The notes under the pieces: model-generated
Told to the model about the DNA's origin: nothing
Database searches by the model: none
Seen by the model: the letters and a program-made list of their open reading frames with translations, nothing else
NCBI RefSeq assembly: GCF_023898315.1
Contig: NC_064616.1
Span: forward strand, 532,723,102-532,787,101
DNA from: Schistocerca nitens
Taxonomy: Eukaryota; Arthropoda; Insecta; Orthoptera; Acrididae
Direction of reading: 5' to 3'
DNA: 64,000 nt
Made by a program: the position numbers and the translations under genes
In this document: piece by piece, positions 23,771 through 35,234 of the stretch
Layout of the letters: every line of letters starts with the position of its first letter
Position numbering within the stretch: position 1 is the stretch's first letter

Positions 23771-25180
23771 ATGGCGGCTAGTGTTAAAGTAAATCGTGTA
23801 TCTCCGCAAAAAAAAGTAAAATTCGATGGAAAAAAGAAATCGTGTATGAGTTGTAAGGACGATATATCAAAGCTAAATGAACGTATAACAAGTCTACAAT
23901 TCATAATCGGTACTCTAAAACAGGATATAAAAGAACTTCAATCGGGAAAATACGGGAAGCAAGAAGACACGGCCTCCACACGAAAATGGGAATCAGTGAC
24001 CGAAGAAAACTCTATCCAGGAAGATAAATCTCAAAGAAGCAGTGTAACTTTAATACAAAAAAACAGTGTGCAAAAATCGAGTGTAGTAAACCATGGAATA
24101 CAGCCATCTGAAGAAAAACTGTTGCAAGGAACTGAAAGTAAACAAAAACGTGTGCAAACAAACAACTCTAGCATGGTAGCGGAAAAGCATGAAAACAGAT
24201 CAAACTTTCCTCGAAATCGCGAACTTCCAAACATACCGGTAGTGAAAAGTAAACTGTCAAATTCTCAAAGAAAGTTATTGACTGATTCTAATATCGTGTG
24301 CAAAAACAGATTCAGTGTGCTATCAGAAAAAACGAACAGACAAAGTGAAGCAAATATACAAACGAAAGTTTCGGAACAGAAAACAACAAACGAAAACATT
24401 CAACGTAAAAAACAAGATGCTGGCATTATTTATTTATTTTCTGATAGTCATGGAAAAGGACTGGCAAAGATCATGAACGAAAAACTAATAAATGAAAGTG
24501 TTATTGGATTTGTGAAGCCAGGTGCTCCACTGCGAGAAGTTACTCAGCATATTGACACACACAGTAACCATGGAAGTTGTAACTCTTGCATTATTTTAGC
24601 TGGCGCAAACGATGTCTACAAGAACGAGGCAAAATTCGCTTTGCGATCTTTAAGGGAAACATTGGCAAAAGTTATGGACATGAAAGTTTTCGTAATAAGC
24701 ATCCCTATGAGACATGATCTCATCAAAACATCGTGTGTGAATGCAGAAATCGAAGCAACTAACCGAAAGTTCGAGAAAATATGTAAGCTCTTCAGCAATG
24801 TGACATATATTAATGCAGACAGTCAAAAAAGAGAAGATTTCACTACCCATGGATTGCACAGAAACATGAAAGGGAAAGTAGCACTGTGCGATGCAATTAT
24901 GGAACAATTAAACCGAAATCAGCCAGGCTTAGTGCAGCCTCCAATTGCAGCAGCAGCAATGGAATCACCAATTTCAAATGAAGAGCATATTACTCCAATG
25001 ACTTCAGGAAGTGTTGAAGCGGCAAGAAGAGGATCCCCATCTAGCCTGGTTGCGGTTCCTCAAATTAGAACTCCAAAAATTACAGCAGAAACGCCATCAC
25101 ACTACAAGTCAACTCGCCCAACACGAAACAGGAAAGAACCACAACGTTTTTTATGGCAAGTGATTCCAGAGAAATGTTGA
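23771..25180 (+). CDS. LINE ORF1 protein with SGNH/GDSL hydrolase domain
   Basis: An intact 469-codon frame. The N-terminus is basic with a CMSCKDD pair of Cys, then a predicted coiled coil (residues about 30-60, KLNERITSLQFIIGTLKQD). Residues about 60-215 are low-complexity and Ser/Gln/Lys-rich. Residues about 217-380 form an SGNH-hydrolase-like fold: FSDSHGKG (catalytic Ser), LAGANDVY (Asn), IPMRHD, and DFTTHGLHRNMKG (Asp-His). The tail is Pro/Arg-rich. CR1-type LINEs are known to carry such esterase-like ORF1 proteins, which are thought to act in RNP assembly or membrane association; no substrate can be inferred. The start at 23771 follows gcaag and is the first ATG. The end overlaps ORF2 by 28 nt. 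Confidence 0.9.
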   Translation: MAASVKVNRVSPQKKVKFDGKKKSCMSCKDDISKLNERITSLQFIIGTLKQDIKELQSGKYGKQEDTASTRKWESVTEENSIQEDKSQRSSVTLIQKNSVQKSSVVNHGIQPSEEKLLQGTESKQKRVQTNNSSMVAEKHENRSNFPRNRELPNIPVVKSKLSNSQRKLLTDSNIVCKNRFSVLSEKTNRQSEANIQTKVSEQKTTNENIQRKKQDAGIIYLFSDSHGKGLAKIMNEKLINESVIGFVKPGAPLREVTQHIDTHSNHGSCNSCIILAGANDVYKNEAKFALRSLRETLAKVMDMKVFVISIPMRHDLIKTSCVNAEIEATNRKFEKICKLFSNVTYINADSQKREDFTTHGLHRNMKGKVALCDAIMEQLNRNQPGLVQPPIAAAAMESPISNEEHITPMTSGSVEAARRGSPSSLVAVPQIRTPKITAETPSHYKSTRPTRNRKEPQRFLWQVIPEKC

Positions 25181-26334
25181 TTTCATCTTCTAAAACATCG
25201 CTCTGGAAAGAAAACTTCAATTGTAAAAGTGTTAAAAATGATATGTCATGTGCAGCTGTCGAACATAAGGTAGGCCAAAACAACCTAGTAAATAAGCCAT
25301 CGTCGAAATTTATGCTCCTGCACCAAAATGTACAATCCTTATCAAATAAAGTTAGTGAGATAGAAATATTGTTATCAGATGAACTAAAAGAAGTGTCTGT
25401 TATATGTGTTAGTGAGCACTGGTTATCCGAAAATATGTTACATCACACAAGGATAGAGGGCTTTACCCTTTCATCTTTTTTTTGTAGGAAAACCTCCATG
25501 CATGGAGGAACATGCATATATGTTAGAGAGGACGTCAAACACGAAAATTTAAAGTTCACTAACCAGCTAGGGGAAGAGCAAAACTTCGAAATTTCTGCTA
25601 CAGAACTGACAAATTTAAAAATAATTGTTATTTGCATATATAGAAGCCCAGATGGAAACGTAACTACTTTCATTGAAAATCTTGAGAAGGCACTTAACAG
25701 TATAAAAATAGTTAGTAAAACAACCATCATATGTGGTGACTTTAATATAGATTTCAACAAGAACTCAAAAGACAGATTAAACCTTGAGACCTTATTAAAA
25801 ACCTACAATATACATACAACTATCAAATCCCCCACCAGAGTCACCAAATCGTCAAGCAGTGCTATAGATGAGATACTAATAAATACAGATAAATATTTAT
25901 ACAAATCTGGAAATATGAATACAGGTTTCAGTGATCATTATGCACAGTTTATTGAATTCCCAGTAGACACTGCAGGAAATACTGAACAACAAATGAAAAG
26001 AAAAGGTAGAAATTTTAGCAAGCACAACTTAGAACACTTCAGGCATTTACTGAAAAAAGAAACATGGAATGATATAGACAACTATGAGGACACATGTAAA
26101 AAGTTTGACATGTTCATGGAAATATTCTCCCATTATTTCAATATTTCTTTTCCAGTTAAAAACCAAACATTAAAAACTAAAAAAAGAAATGTTACATGGC
26201 TGACGAAAGGCATTAAAATATCATGTGCTGAAAAGAGGAGACTTTATGAAATCTCAAAAACACAAAATGTTACAGAAGAATTTCTGGTGCATTTCAAGAA
26301 TTATAAGAGAGTGCTTCACAAAGTCATAAAATAA
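25153..26334 (+). pseudogene. LINE ORF2, endonuclease part, ends at a premature stop
   Basis: A 393-codon frame with a complete APE-type (EEP) endonuclease that nicks target DNA for reverse transcription. The blocks are LLHQNVQSLSNK (Asn), CVSEHWLSE (Glu), CIYRSPDGN (Tyr), ICGDFNIDF (Asp-Asn), SSAIDEILI and FSDHYAQF (Asp-His), and all the usual catalytic residues are present. The linker with NVTWLTKGIKISC follows. The frame starts within ORF1, in a different frame, consistent with reinitiation or coupled translation. It stops at TAA 26332-26334, where relatives continue into RT. An A8 run at about 26338-26345 also shifts frame. Confidence 0.9.
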
Positions 26335-26368
26335 TCTAAAAAAAACAACAAATGATCACCATATAAAA

Positions 26369-28204
26369 ATGGCCAGGAACAAAATGAAAGCCATGTGGAA
26401 GATAGTCAGAGAACAAATAGGAAACGAGACCTCCCAAAATGTAAATCTCCAGGTAATCCAAGATGGCAAAAAAATTACAAATCCAGAAGAAGTAGCCAAT
26501 GCTTTTAATACATACTTTGCAAATATTAGTGAAAAATTACTATCTGACATAAAATCTTCAAATAAAAATCCTGCTACAACACCATCCAATCAAAATAGAA
26601 ACTGCAACTCCCTATTTCTTACTCCAACCAACCCTAAGGAAATTATACTATCAATAAGAGAGTTAAAAACAAAATTTTCAACAGGTGTGGATGAGATTCC
26701 AGATTATGTCATTAAAAATGTGGGGGACCTCATTGCAATACCATTAGCCCACATTTTCAACAGTTCATTAACAAATGGAGTCTTTCCTTCCTGCTTAAAG
26801 ACAGTGAAACTAAAACCACTGTTCAAAAAGGGTAAGAAAGAAGACATAGCCAATTATAGACCTATTGCCTTACTATCTACATTTTCGAAAATACTAGAAA
26901 AAATTTTTCATAAGAGGTTGCTAGATTTTCTAGAAAAGTGCAAAATATTATCCACAACCCAACATGGCTTCCGGAAAGGCCGATCAACAGAAACAGCAAT
27001 ATATGAATTTCTGGGTGAAGTACTCGAAAAAATTGATAGTGGACAAAAAGTAACTGGCATATGCCTCGATCTGTCTAAGGCTTTTGACATCATAGACCAC
27101 ACTCTATTGCTGCAGAAGCTTGAAAGAATTGGTATCAGAGGTATGCCTAACAGCTGGCTTAGATCATATCTTACTGACCGCAAGCAAGTAGTAGAAATAC
27201 ATTTTCACAAAGAAAATAAATTAACAAGACACTATTCTGATTATAAAGCAGTAAAATATGGAGTACCGCAGGGCTCGGTACTGGGCCCCATCCTATTTTT
27301 GATATATATAAATGACCTAACATCAACCAACCAGTACCATAGCACTATCCAGTTTGCAGATGACACAAGCATATTAGTCAGCGGGAAGACTGCAGAGATA
27401 CTACAGACAAGACTGTCTGAGGCATTAACAAATGTTGTAAACTGGTTCAACCAAAACAAACTAATAATAAATAAAAGCAAAACAGTAGCATTAAATTTTC
27501 ATAATGTCAAGAGAAACATTGAAGAGGATATAAGAATTCAGATGTCAGACACGGATATTGCAAGTGTGCCAAATACAAAATTTCTGGGGATCTGGCTACA
27601 GGATAATCTTAGATGGGAAACTCACATTGACAACATATTAAAGAAGCTAAGTACCATGTGTTATTTAATGAGAGTGCTAGAAAACTGCTGTCATAAGGAC
27701 TGTCTAATGACAGTTTACTATTCTAATATACATTCTGTCCTAAAATATGGGATCACTTTTTGGGGTAACTCGTCATCCTGCCTAAAACTCTTCAGGATGC
27801 AAAAAAGAATAGTGAGAATAATGGCTGGAATAAAAAGGAACAAACCATGTAGACCATTATTTAAAAGGATGGGGATTCTTCCCCTTCCATGTATTTTCCT
27901 ATTTGAAAGTGCAATGTTTATAAAGAAATATACAATAACAAATCCTAGTATCCTCCCCAAAAATGAAAATGTTCATCATCATAATACAAGACAGAAAACT
28001 GACTTTCATGTACTCCATACAAAAACCAGTTTGTGCCAAAAAGGAACATTACACCATGGAAAAATTATCTACAATAAATTGCCAAGAGAAATTAAAGTAA
28101 AGACTGATGTAAAAAATTTTAAAGCAGCATTAAAAGAATATCTGTTGACACATTGCTTTTATAGTGTGGAAGAGTTCCTCCAAAACCCTCGAGAGTCTAA
28201 GTGA
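26369..28204 (+). pseudogene. LINE ORF2, reverse transcriptase part
   Basis: A 611-codon open frame offset by one base from the endonuclease frame. RT blocks in order: KTVKLKPLFKKGKKED, NYRPIALLSTFSKILE, GFRKGRSTETAIYEFL, CLDLSKAFDIIDHTLL, YGVPQGSVLGPILF, FADDTSILVSGK (catalytic, near 27355), and KFLGIWLQDNLRWE. The C-terminal region has the conserved ENVHHHNTRQK and IIYNKLPREIK motifs. It is intact apart from losing its join to the endonuclease: the break is one nonsense codon plus a one-base slip in an A run, both within 15 bp. It could therefore have been active recently, or this could be a site of programmed recoding. Confidence 0.9.
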
Positions 28205-28620
28205 TGATTATGCAAATACTGTAACCATTAATATTGGCCTATAAATACATTCAGATGTAATTCTCAAGTTTCTAATGGGGTTCAAGTATACGTTGTATAC
28301 CGACTTGCCCAGTATATGAAGTAAAATTCTGTGAATGTAATTCTCTAGTGTACATGTCAGTTCATAGTGTAGAAGAGTTCCTCAAAAATCCTTAGAGCTT
28401 AAGTGAGGATCATGCAAATACTTTAATCGTTAATATTCTCTTATACATGTATTCAGTTGTAAACTTCAAGTTTCTAATGTGGTTTAATTATAACTTACAC
28501 ATTGACTTGCCCAGTATATGAAGTGCTGTAAAATTTTGTGAACATCATTTTCTAGTTTCTAAAGTGTTTTAATTGTAAGATATACTTTGACCTGTCCAAT
28601 ATCTGATGTGCTGTACTGTA
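28160..28620 (+). repeat. 202-bp tandem duplication spanning ORF2 end and 3' UTR
   Basis: The segment starting atagtgtggaagagttcctc (28160) recurs 202 bp later (28362, atagtgtagaagagttcctc). Shared landmarks keep the same offset (atgcaaatact; agtttctaatg at 28268 and 28470; cttgcccagtatatgaagt). A third, partial copy follows from about 28552. The first copy includes the last codons and stop of ORF2; the second is non-coding and has an early stop in the same register. Confidence 0.85.
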
Positions 28621-28645
28621 CATGTAAGATTTACTGGACCAATAA

Positions 28646-28675
28646 ATACAATACAATACAATACAATACAATACA
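28646..28675 (+). repeat. (ATACA)6 terminal repeat of the LINE
   Basis: Six tandem pentamers mark the 3' end of the LINE, replacing a poly(A) tail. Confidence 0.9.
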
Positions 28676-29945
28676 ACTGTCACCCCGTACGAAACATGTG
28701 GGACGTTCTGTACAATGTGAAGAAAATCAAAGTATATACACCAACATTACTACAAAATGAGTAACATGTATGTGCATGTCAGTGTTAACTGTGCCACAAA
28801 CCAAGCAGAAAATAAATCTCAGGCAAGAATACATTATGTAACAATGAATATCATAAGGAAATGAAAATATACAAAGACATACCAGAGTAATTGAAACATA
28901 TAGAAGACTTTACAATTGTGGGTACTTTGAAAGAGAATTTTAAAATGCATTAGAAAAATGCCCAGTTGTTAAACTTAAAAAGAAACACAACAAATACAAT
29001 AAACACTACCTCACATAGAGGTCCATATGAATGCTTCAGTTTAGGGACTGCATTTTTCAATCTACAATACTTTGTTTTGTGAGGAAGGCACATGGCAATT
29101 TACATGATTTCATACAACATGTGTATGCCTCACAATTGATGACAGTGTGTGGAATGTTCAGGGACAGTGTTTTTGGGGAAACATGAGTGACTGGGATTGA
29201 CATGATGGCTGCATTTTGTGATAACATCAAGGAAGTGTCCAAATGCCTCTCCAACTACGGCAGGTTTATTGCCATGGCATCTCTGGCATGCATGTGTGGC
29301 AGCAAAGAGGTCTGGGGCATTGATATATTTTGACAGAAGCTGAGGATATATGTTGTAGGCTGTTTATATATAATCAAGCATGTGAATGTGAGTCACAACA
29401 CATAATTGCTAACACAGATATCACTGGGAGACAAACATGGCATTGTGAGGTACAGGATGCTGTGGCAAACCAGTAATCCCATTATTCATTCTTTTACCAG
29501 AAAAGCTACCCATACCAATTACAAACCATGCCTCACCACTAGGCATTGTGAGTTACACGAGTCTGCTCACACTGCATGGGAAATCGGTTGCCTTAGTAGT
29601 GTTGTGTCTATTGCAGTTGTCTCGTATAACTTGCAGCTTCTGTGTCTTTTGTTGTGACTCAGGAGCAGTGAACAGCCTTAGGTACATGACCTGCCATTGG
29701 CTCTATAAGTCGGTTCCCTTACTCACCCTCTCTTTACGGGGACATGCAACCATATGCAGTAATGACTATCATGTTAACACAGATGGGGCACTGTCTACAT
29801 GTGTTATTGCCTGCTAAGATGTGCTGCATGTCACCCACACTGTCAGGAGTCAGTGGTGTGAATAGGACAGGTAGACCCTTCTCTGGTGTTGACGTGCTGG
29901 TCCTTCTCCCATTAAGTTGTTTGTTTTGACACTCATTCGAACCAC

Positions 29946-29946
<1 letters not shown>
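28676..29946. other. Nothing identified
   Basis: Short frames (29057-29254 minus; 29406-29657, 29548-29817 plus) overlap and lack any domain. No repeats or RNA genes recognised. Confidence 0.35.
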
Positions 29947-29992
<46 letters not shown>

Positions 29993-30000
29993 TGTGTTTG
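29947..30000. repeat. (TG)n microsatellite
   Basis: About 26 TG units with two TT interruptions at the right end. Confidence 0.95.
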
Positions 30001-31418
30001 TGCAAAATGAATCAGACTAATATCAAGCTACAAGCAAGTAATCAGATGCTGCTTTTCGGTACCTAATGAATGAGTTACTTTACATTTATGTATCAATGGA
30101 ATTTGCTAAGGTACCGGTAAGTTATTACGTGAAATTATATCATTTCCTTCAAGACAACTGTACAATGGAAAGGAAATTCTTTGTAAATAAGGATACTTAG
30201 TTAATAGCAACAATAAAGCCTGAAACGAAGAATCATATTCATCTGCACTCACACTTCCACACATTGGCAGTCAGTTCTCCTCAGGGTTAGTAAGTTATTT
30301 TAATGTAATGTGTTATAAGTACCGGTCATTAACCTGCGAGTGTTGACACACAATTTAATATTTATTTGGCCCCAAGTGTGCACTAAAATCCATTCTTTAA
30401 TGTCTGTACCCTTAAACTTAGTAAGAAACATGCATTAGTATCCCAACTGTCAGCACAAATACACCAACACCTGTGTCCATTATCAAGACGAGCCATTTAT
30501 ATATATGTAGCTCCATTCTTCAGTACCTTGGCCCTATGCTATTTCATTCTATATAAAACTAAAAAACAAAAAAACAAAAACAAAAAAACCACTTAATGAT
30601 TGTCTCTCTTCCTACTTAATTCTTAATTCAGACAGAAAACATGCACCAAATGCCTCTACAAAATAATTACAGATATCAACTTAGAAGACATGTTGAAAAC
30701 AAATATAGAGTATATGGGGATGAAAAAACTTGTTAGTCACAAAACATACACTTAATTATTCAGTTCATCAATGCCTTACAAACAATCACCTAATTCAAAT
30801 TGTCTACATGATGGATTACAGGTACAATGTTGAAATGCTGAAAAGGCAAAACTATAAATTAGCATACTACTGTTTATGGGGCTGTAAGCGTCATTGATTG
30901 TCATTTTCTCCTGCAAATGATGTGTCCTCAGGTATGGGAAGATCAACATTTATCTTCCGTTACTGCTTCTCCTGCATCATCTGATGTCTTCCATTAACTG
31001 CCGTGGGCTGACTGTTCCTTTTATGACAATAGTTTCCGAAACACTACTCCAAAAGGTACTTAAGAAACATATCTTCAATATGCTGTCAGTATTATTCATA
31101 TGTTACTATTTTATCTTGTGTCTAGGTGTGGCATCATAAATGGGAAGAATGGAACTTTGGAGTGTACTTTAGCCTTTTCTCCTAGAGCAGTCAGGTGATT
31201 TAGCAGCAGTAAGAACACTACCTCCCATGAGGTTCCCTACTCTTCTTTATTGTTTGTAGTCTCAACATTGTCTGGCTGTGGACACAAATAAAAAAAGAAG
31301 GTCTAGGCGTACCTTGTCATGGATAAATCTCCTCCATATACGACAAACTGATTGGCTGATGTTATCTACATTGTGAGAACACTTATATAGAACTTCAGAC
31401 TTACGTATTTAATAAGCA
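30001..31418. other. Nothing identified; A-rich tract near 30550-30590
   Basis: No ORF or repeat family recognised. An AAAAACAAAA-type run near 30555-30590 could be the tail of an old retroinsertion. Confidence 0.35.
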
Positions 31419-31652
31419 TGTGGCGGTCATCGACCACCGGAATAGAGCAGAGTGGTATCTCTGTGCACTGACATGCTCTTAGGATGCGGGTCTTGGTGCG
31501 CGCCTTTGTGCAGTGTGTGTTTACGTTTCGACTGGTGACGCTCGTGAGGCTTGTTTATGTGTGTATATGTGTAATTGTGCAGTTACAATAAATACAAGTT
31601 TCATACAAGTGGTGTTCAGGTTATTACGGCAGCTAAACGACCTGATTCCCAT
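31419..31652 (+). repeat. 5' LTR of gypsy element 1
   Basis: Begins tgtggcggtcatcgacc and ends cgacctgattcccat. It contains an aataaa poly(A) signal (caataaatacaag, about 31585-31597) downstream of the GTGTTTACG region, as expected for the R/U5 side. Matched by the copy at 36947-37179. Confidence 0.9.
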
Positions 31653-31654
31653 TG

Positions 31655-31666
31655 TGGTGACCCCGG
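31655..31666 (+). promoter_or_regulatory. Primer-binding site
   Basis: tggtgaccccgg lies two to three bases inside the 5' LTR. A TGG start is complementary to the CCA end of a tRNA. The tRNA species is not assigned. Gypsy element 2 has a related ggtgaccctgacg at the matching place. Confidence 0.7.
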
Positions 31667-31766
31667 ACTTTTTCGATACGACCAAAGTATGCGCATTTCT
31701 CATCTTTCCTCCTGCCACCGTTATGCACCGAAGAACCACCACATGATTTGTGACCCGGAGCTCGCC

Positions 31767-33055
31767 ATGAGTTTGCCTACAATTTCATACATGGACGAAT
31801 TGCCGGTAATTCAGCCATCGACAGCTCCAACTACAGTGTTAAACCCGTGTGCACAACATAACCCCACTATTGTAGTCCATGCACCATTGCCCACACATGT
31901 TGCAGTGCATCCAAAAGCGTGGCAGTTTCTGGACTTCATACCGCAGGTGAAGCAAGAACTTCCCTCACCACAGTGTTCAGCAACATCCTGTATGAATATG
32001 TTACATACCAGCCTTACAGACGACACACTTTCACCCAAAGCGCATACCGCTACGTTCCCGACTTACCAACAGCATGCGACCGCGTTTGCAGCAGCCGTGA
32101 TGCCCGTGCCTACCACGTTTGCTCCCGCGCCGTGTGTGTCATGTGGTCAGAGGCCTAATTGCGCTACAGTACAGGCACTCGATCCTATACCAGTTTCCGG
32201 GCCTCCGCTGCCCCCCCATCGCCATCTTCCCACAATGCCACAGCAGCCACCTGTAGGGTGGTTTCCGAAGCTGCCACAACTACAGAAGGACAACGCTATC
32301 TCATGGTTTGTGTTAGTGGACACGGAGTGTGGGGAGATGACGCACATTTCATTTGTTTAATTACCCACCTCCATGACAAACCGGGCCTATTGCTCTTGCC
32401 ACCAAGCCGGCACAAATATGCCATCGCAAGAGCTCGCATCATCGAGCGCTCATCGCGCCCTCCAGCAGAAGCCATCCACTACATAATTCACGACGTGCCA
32501 ATAGGGGACTGTATGCCTTCACAACTTTGGCGCCATTTAAGGGCCCAGGTAGGCAAGGAGCAACTCCCCGACCTCGCACTCTGGGCGTTGTGGCTTGTGA
32601 AATTACCGCCAGACCCCCAACTACACCTGTTGGCTTACCAAAACGCCGCTCTGGAGGAAAAACTACAACTGGCGGACCAGGCATAATCCATCATCAAACA
32701 TCGCCAGGTCACGTCCTCCTGTTTTTCTGACACTCCGAATGGTGGCGACACTGCCGTCATGTCTACTACTTTTCACCGGCCGGCCGGCAGAGGCCAGGCG
32801 CGCAGCTTGCAGCAACAGCCGATGGAGCCCCCTGTTTGCCAGACAGCTGTACTTGTTACGGTTCCTCGACCGGTTGCCCCGCCCACCTCCACGCGGTCGC
32901 AACAGAACACGCCACGTGACGTTGCCGGCTCGCCGGCTCAGGCACAACACCCAGCATACCCACTATGCTGGTATCATATCACGTTCGGCGACGCTGCGCG
33001 TTTTTGTCGCGCACCCTGCAATTACCCAAGTGGAAGCGCGAGTCAGAATAGGCGC
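31767..33055 (+). pseudogene. Gypsy 1 gag (broken)
   Basis: ATG at 31767 opens an N-terminal Pro/Thr-rich region. The frame holds QLQKDNAISWFVLVDTE near 32290, the start of the capsid-like core. The core then continues in another frame with LLLPPSRHKYAIARARII and GDCMPSQLWRHLRAQVG (32390-32550) and the helical LPDLALWALWLVKLPP. TAA at 32684 interrupts it. The same frame goes on to a nucleocapsid-like motif, CWYHITFGDAARFCRAPC (near 32965-33020), a Cys/His pattern usual in this gypsy group. There is thus at least one frameshift (about 32330-32360) and one nonsense mutation. Confidence 0.8.
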
Positions 33056-33470
33056 CATGGCTCGCACCGGCAGTTTAGTGCGCCAAAAACATTATCGACT
33101 TACCACCCCCGCTGCCCACCATGGCGGCAGACTGTACATCTACGACAGGACGAGCACACTCTATTTCCTCGTGGTCATTCCTAAGTCGACTCCCCCATCT
33201 TCGACATTGACGCCCGCCATGCCACTGCGAGCAGCCAACAATTCCACAATTCGCGTCCACGGTTCAGCCGAACTCCAACTAAATCTCTCGCCTGATTTAC
33301 GCTGCACCTGGACATTTTGCGTCGCGGATGTCGACTGCCCCGTTATCGGTATGGATTTCCTGCATAACTTCGGGCTCTCGCCAGACCTCAAGGCAGCAGG
33401 CCTCCTGCATCACGCTTCTGGCAACAGGAGACCAGGGATTTTCGCCACCTTCCCCCCGCCCCCTGCCACA
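33056..33470 (+). pseudogene. Gypsy 1 aspartic protease region, catalytic triad missing
   Basis: Flanking landmarks of a retroelement protease are present: GGRLYIYDRTSTLYFLV before the active site, and PLRAANNSTIRVHG, CTWTFCVADVDCPVIGMDFL after it (flap and the hydrophobic-Gly region). Where the Asp-Thr-Gly triad should follow LYFLV (near 33175) the frame reads VIPKSTPPSS, so the catalytic Asp is gone. Gypsy element 2 keeps its DTG. The protease would normally process Gag-Pol. Confidence 0.8.
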
Positions 33471-33803
33471 CACTGTGATACCTTGCCCACCGCGACAGCC
33501 GAATGCGCCCATCTCACGACAGAGGTCTCCGCCGCCCGGTCGTACAACCCAGCGCCTCGAGATCACCGTTCCGCGCGCCGAAAACGCGCGCCTGCAACAG
33601 CTGATCACCGCCACGTCAGTCGAACTGTCACGCGCACGGGAGGCAGCAGGGGACGCTTCCGCACCGCGGGTATACACCCACGAGAACTCCACCGATGCGC
33701 AGATACCTCCGCAACGATGCATTTTCCCGCAGGTCAGTGACATTCCTACATCTAATGTAGTGCGTGTTACCCCACCTAGTCCCAGTGTGGTTCCCCCCCG
33801 CAG

Positions 33804-34560
33804 GTGATAGGCGCGATTACTAACGGTACCTGTCACCGTTTGAACACCACGGAAGGCCCCCCAGTACGCAACAAGGCTCGACGCCTTAATGCCACCAAAT
33901 TACAGCATGCAAAAACCACCGTACACGAGCTGTTAGATTCAGGTATTGTCCGTCCATCCAACAGCAATTGGTCCTCGCCTATCCATCTAGTGCCCAAGAA
34001 GGACGGTTCATTTCGTTTGTGGCGACTACCGACAGTTGAACGCCAGAACGATTTTAGACAACTACCCTATATCAAACATACAAGATTTCGCCCAACAATT
34101 CCATGGTGCAAGCGTTTTCAGCGTACTGGATTGCCGAAAAGCGTACCACCAGATCCCCATGTACCAGTACGACATCCCTAAAACAGCAATTATCACCCCT
34201 TTCGGACTGTACGAATACTGTTACATGCCGTACGGCCTCAAAAACGCCGCACAGACTTGGAAATGGTTTATCGACTCCATCTTTTTCTCACTCCCATACT
34301 GTTACGCATATTTGGACGACATCCTCATTTCATCAACTACCCTCAAGGAACATGTACAGCACCTATCAACAGTTCTTAGTATTCTCGCCGAGAATGGAGT
34401 CCAAATCAACGACGATAAATCTGAGTTGCGGTCCGCTAATGTGACATTTTTGGGGTATACTGTTTCGGCGGAAGGGACCCGCCCCACGTTACGACAGAGT
34501 CGCCTTTACACGCGACCTCCCTCTGCCTGAGACTTACCGCGACCTACGTCGTTTTTTATG
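33804..34560 (+). pseudogene. Gypsy 1 reverse transcriptase (frameshifted)
   Basis: The first part (KARRLNATKLQHAKTTVHEL, SGIVRPSNSNWSSPIHLVPK) reads in one frame. Near 34010 it shifts to the frame carrying LNARTILDNYPISNIQDF, FSVLDCRKAYHQIP, TPFGLYEYCYMPYGLKNAAQ and the catalytic YAYLDDILIS (34300-34330). FLGYTVSAEGTRP marks the thumb. The catalytic Asp pair is intact. A stop at 34528 and a further shift separate it from RNase H. Confidence 0.9.
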
Positions 34561-34561
34561 G

Positions 34562-35130
34562 GTGATAAATTTTTTTCGGTGGCACATCCCACACGCCGCA
34601 TCCCTACAGGTTCCGTTGACCGCCGCACTCATCGGAAAGAATACTTCAGGGCTCCGCAAGGTCCCGTGGGGCGACGACATGCGACGCGCGTTCGACACAC
34701 TAAAAACGGCACTAGCGAACGCTGTCACTCTCGCGCACCCGGTATCTGACGCCCCAATATCAATCACAGCTGACGCAAGCGACGCTGCTATCGGCGCTGT
34801 GCTCCTGCAGCAGGTGGCAGGCTCCAAACAACCACTACGTTTCTTCTCTCGGAAGTTTTCAGCCTCCCAGCGTAAGTGGTCCACTTTCGACCGAGAACTC
34901 TTCGCTATTTATGAGGCAGTTCGGCATTTCTGAGAGGACATTGAGGGTAGGTCAGTGACCGTATATACAGACCACAAACCGTTGGCGGACGCTGTGCGTA
35001 ATCCCACAACCGACTTTCCCCCCCGCCGTTTCAGACACATGGACCTAGTATGACAATTCACAACAGACGTCCGTTATATCAAGGGTGCGGACAACATCGT
35101 TGCTGACTACATGTCCGGGTCGGTACGATC
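34562..35130 (+). pseudogene. Gypsy 1 RNase H
   Basis: Reads through TADASDAAIGAVLLQQ (first catalytic Asp), FFSRKFSASQRKWSTFDREL with FAIYEAVRHF (Glu), then an in-frame TGA at 34931 and YTDHKPLADAV (Asp). It ends with VRYIKGADNIVADYMS. The active-site residues are present but the frame is interrupted. Confidence 0.85.
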
Positions 35131-35234
35131 TCGTTTTCTTGGGACTTCGACAACCTAGCTGCCCAGCAACAAGCGGATGACGACATTCAACAGTTACTGA
35201 ATAGCGAGTCCACCTCGCTCTAAATTGAGCCCCG

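Larger units (their letters stand above)
23753..28675 (+). mobile_element. Nearly complete CR1-like LINE
   Basis: A two-ORF non-LTR retrotransposon: ORF1 (23771-25180) with an SGNH-hydrolase domain, and ORF2 (25153-28204) with endonuclease and reverse transcriptase. The 3' UTR carries a tandem duplication and ends in six ATACA repeats (28646-28675) instead of poly(A). CR1-group LINEs are known to end in short tandem repeats and to encode esterase-like ORF1 proteins. The 5' leader is under 20 nt, so the copy is either minimally 5'-truncated or naturally short-leadered. No target duplication could be identified. It is the best-preserved element of the window. Confidence 0.9.

Noticed and set aside
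24031..24907. Minus-strand ORFs inside LINE ORF1
   Set aside because: Shadows of the strongly supported plus-strand ORF1.
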